A DNA stretch of 14,064 nt from CAYVOX01 sp964453035 (GTDB taxonomy: Bacteria > Chloroflexota > Anaerolineae > Anaerolineales > Anaerolineaceae): the NCBI GenBank assembly GCA_964453035.1, contig CAYVOX010000083.1, positions 1 through 14,064 of the forward strand, given 5' to 3'. This document shows positions 12,648 through 14,064 of the stretch, piece after piece. Within the stretch, counting starts at the first letter, position 1. Every line of letters begins with the position of its first letter. A program made the translations under genes and the position numbers. Below the pieces are notes generated by a model. It saw only the letters and a program-made list of their open reading frames with translations. It made no database searches and had not been told where the DNA came from.

Positions 12648-13907
12648 TCAAGACCAGGGGGCAGCGCGGAGGGAGAGGCGAAAACCGATGAGCCTGTGCG
12701 CGCTTTTGGGGGCGTAATAATCGCGGACGGCGCAGCGGGAGACGCGGTGATTGCGGTTCCAGGAACCACCCCGTAAAATCCTGCTTACCTTGCGTGGGGC
12801 ATCCAGGTGCTCGCGGCTTGCATCGCGCGGGTCGTAAGGGTAAGCATAACCCGGCCTGGCTTTATCCGTGCCCCACAGGCTGCGGGTCCACTGCCAGACA
12901 CTGCCCGACATATCCAGCGCGCCGCATGGGCTGGCACCGGCTGGATAACTGCCAACAGCCGGGATTGAACTCCAATCACCCCCGTCATTAGCCAGCATTT
13001 TATCCGGCTGCTGATCGCCCCAGGGATACCTGCGCCCATCCACGCCGCGGGCTGCTTTTTCCCACTGGGCTTCTGAGGGCAATTCGGCTTCAACCCAGGC
13101 GGCGTACGCGCGCGCGCCGTACCAGGTGACGCTCACCACGGGATGCTGCTCAAAGCCGAGATGCACGCGCCACCCGTTGCCGTCCGGCTCTATCCTGCCT
13201 GAGGCCGGTTTATACCAGGCGGCATTTTCCTCCGACTGGTTACCGCGTTCATTGAGGAAACGGGCATACATGGCATTGGTGATGGGGGTGTGGTCGATCC
13301 AATAGCCGTCCAGGAGCACTTTGTGCTGGGGCTTCTCATACGATTCGGCGTCTTTATCCGCGTTCGTTGAGCCCATCAAGAACTCACCGGCGGGCACGTA
13401 GCACATGAGCATGCCGTCTTTCTGGCGCACGCGGGTAGCGCCGGCGGGAGGCTCGGGCGGGGGCAGGGGCGCCAACGGCTCACCTTCCAGGTCGTTGAGC
13501 AGGCGCCGCAGCAGGCTGGCATAGGCTGACTCACCCTTTTCCAGGGGCCAGGCCGGGCGAAAATCCAGGCGCTGTTTGCCGTAAATCTCAATTGGGATAT
13601 CACAATCCTCCACCAGCAGCGGGTAAACCGGCACCCTGTGATCGAGGGCGTGCTGCAATTCCTGCAGGCAAAAGCTATCTTCGCGGGTGGAATGGCGGGT
13701 GAGCAGGTAAATCAAGCGCCCATCGGCTGGCGCCTCAGCAGCCCAATTGAGTTGCTTCTGGATCAGGCGCGCCCAGGCCTGGCCGGTGTGCAACTGCTGG
13801 TCGTACCAGACTTCGCAGCCGCAGGCGGCCAGGTCCGCGGCCAGGCGCGCAGCCAGGGGGGCGTATTGGTCGCGTCCGTAGCTGATGAAGATACGCAAAG
13901 GCGGCAT
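12648..13907 (-). CDS. TIR domain fused to an FGE-sulfatase/C-type-lectin-fold domain
   Basis: A 419-residue two-domain protein. Residues 1-140 are a TIR domain: LRIFISYGRDQYAPLAARL at the N-terminus, EVWYDQQLHTGQAW (32-45), and DSFCLQEL (77-84) with Glu83 where NAD-cleaving TIR domains have the catalytic Glu. A Pro-rich linker (EPLAPLPPPEPPAG) follows. Residues 165-419 are an FGE fold: YVPAGEFLMGS, HPVVSVTWYGARAYAAW, LPSEAQWEKAARG, RRYPWGD, GALDMSGSVWQWT, RILRGGSW, GFRLSL. The catalytic Cys pair of real FGE is absent (only C392), so a ligand-binding role is more likely. From Trp383 to Gly408, 21 of 24 codons end in C or T, like retroelement variable regions. No signal peptide or membrane helix is seen, so it is cytoplasmic. 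A sensor coupled to NAD depletion is inference. Start: ATG 13907 with AAAGGGA upstream. Confidence 0.92.
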   Translation of the reverse strand: MPPLRIFISYGRDQYAPLAARLAADLAACGCEVWYDQQLHTGQAWARLIQKQLNWAAEAPADGRLIYLLTRHSTREDSFCLQELQHALDHRVPVYPLLVEDCDIPIEIYGKQRLDFRPAWPLEKGESAYASLLRRLLNDLEGEPLAPLPPPEPPAGATRVRQKDGMLMCYVPAGEFLMGSTNADKDAESYEKPQHKVLLDGYWIDHTPITNAMYARFLNERGNQSEENAAWYKPASGRIEPDGNGWRVHLGFEQHPVVSVTWYGARAYAAWVEAELPSEAQWEKAARGVDGRRYPWGDQQPDKMLANDGGDWSSIPAVGSYPAGASPCGALDMSGSVWQWTRSLWGTDKARPGYAYPYDPRDASREHLDAPRKVSRILRGGSWNRNHRVSRCAVRDYYAPKSAHRLIGFRLSLRAAPWS

Positions 13908-13927
13908 GGAAGTCCCTTTAAGAAATA

Positions 13928-13933
13928 ATTATA
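13928..13933 (-). promoter_or_regulatory. -10 box (TATAAT) of the TIR-FGE gene
   Basis: A perfect TATAAT on the minus strand, 20 bases before ATG 13907, with a weak TTGGTT 16 bases further upstream. It gives a leader of about 14 bases that still includes AAAGGGA. The gene thus seems to have its own promoter. Confidence 0.55.
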
Positions 13934-13937
13934 CCTA

Positions 13938-13960
13938 TTTTTTTGGAAAAACCAAAAAAA
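13938..13960. repeat. AT-rich inverted repeat between TIR-FGE and the next gene
   Basis: TTTTTTTGG (13938-13946) and CCAAAAAAA (13952-13960) form a perfect nine-base inverted repeat with a five-base loop. It lies 42 bases past the stop of the gene at 14003 and over the -35 region of the TIR-FGE promoter. The stem is weak for a terminator; an operator role is possible. Confidence 0.55.
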
Positions 13961-14002
13961 CCTTGAATTTTGAGGGTTCCATTCCAGCAGGTCAAGGTAA
14001 AT

Positions 14003-14064
14003 CTAAAACCCCCACAGTACGGTCATGACGGCGCACACCAGCGTGATGACCAGCGAGACCACAA
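14003..14064 (-). CDS. C-terminal end of an unknown membrane protein (5' end outside window)
   Basis: The minus strand reads VVSLVITLVCAVMTVLWGF and then TAG (14003-14005). The frame is open to the window edge. About 19 hydrophobic residues right up to the stop look like a C-terminal membrane helix of a minus-strand gene upstream of TIR-FGE. Twenty codons are too few to name a family, and a chance frame cannot be excluded. Confidence 0.45.
   Translation of the reverse strand, partial: VVSLVITLVCAVMTVLWGF

Noticed and set aside
1..14064. A complete diversity-generating retroelement (template repeat, reverse transcriptase, Avd)
   Set aside because: I looked for an A-rich near-copy of either FGE tail and for reverse transcriptase motifs on both strands and saw none; only possible targets are present.
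152..14064. tRNA, rRNA or riboswitch in the gaps
   Set aside because: No cloverleaf with a GTTCRA-type loop, rRNA-like conserved stretch or known aptamer core was seen; the gaps are explained by repeats and promoters.

Overview
This is GC-rich bacterial DNA with densely packed genes, almost all on the minus strand. The gene set (RadA, a divergent DNA polymerase III delta, a slipin/NfeD pair, TIR-FGE fusion, an exported protein with FSI...SYNWFWN repeats, abundant hairpin repeats in the gaps) suggests Chloroflexota, probably Anaerolineae or a relative. That assignment is inference from family recall; the window has no rRNA or other taxonomic marker.

Layout. Positions 2-151 (+) are the last 49 residues of an FGE/C-type-lectin-fold protein. 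Positions 152-968 hold no credible gene and are filled with repeats: two tandem copies of a 136-bp unit plus a partial third, several long perfect hairpins, and a 97-bp imperfect inverted repeat. Then, on the minus strand: a frameshifted ArsR-type regulator (969-1329) and a probable four-gene operon read nfeD > slipin > GNAT > GH29 alpha-L-fucosidase (4831 down to 1420). Next come a single pirin gene (5107-5970), an operon GNAT > PfkB-type sugar kinase > secreted SGNH hydrolase with overlapping junctions (8075 down to 6021), an exported three-repeat protein of unknown function with its own promoter and terminator (8390-9400), and an operon radA > HALEHAT-motif membrane protein > holA (12500 down to 9527). 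The window closes with a TIR-FGE fusion gene (12648-13907) and the hydrophobic tail of one more minus-strand gene (14003-14064).

How the parts work together. nfeD and slipin form a known membrane-microdomain pair. radA and holA link recombination and replication, with a small membrane protein between them. The kinase/SGNH/GNAT cluster and the fucosidase point to carbohydrate use, without a defined pathway. Five of the six operon starts I could place have a perfect TATAAT on the minus strand shortly upstream, but no consensus -35 box; for radA the box is so close that the mRNA should be leaderless.

Most interesting: (1) the TIR-FGE protein and the FGE tail at the other window edge both end in a 24-codon stretch between RGGSW and GFR that resembles the variable region of diversity-generating retroelement targets and lacks the FGE catalytic cysteine pair; no reverse transcriptase or template repeat lies in this window. 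(2) A family of intergenic hairpins whose two arms co-vary between copies, twice joined at similar spacing to a second CT-rich hairpin.
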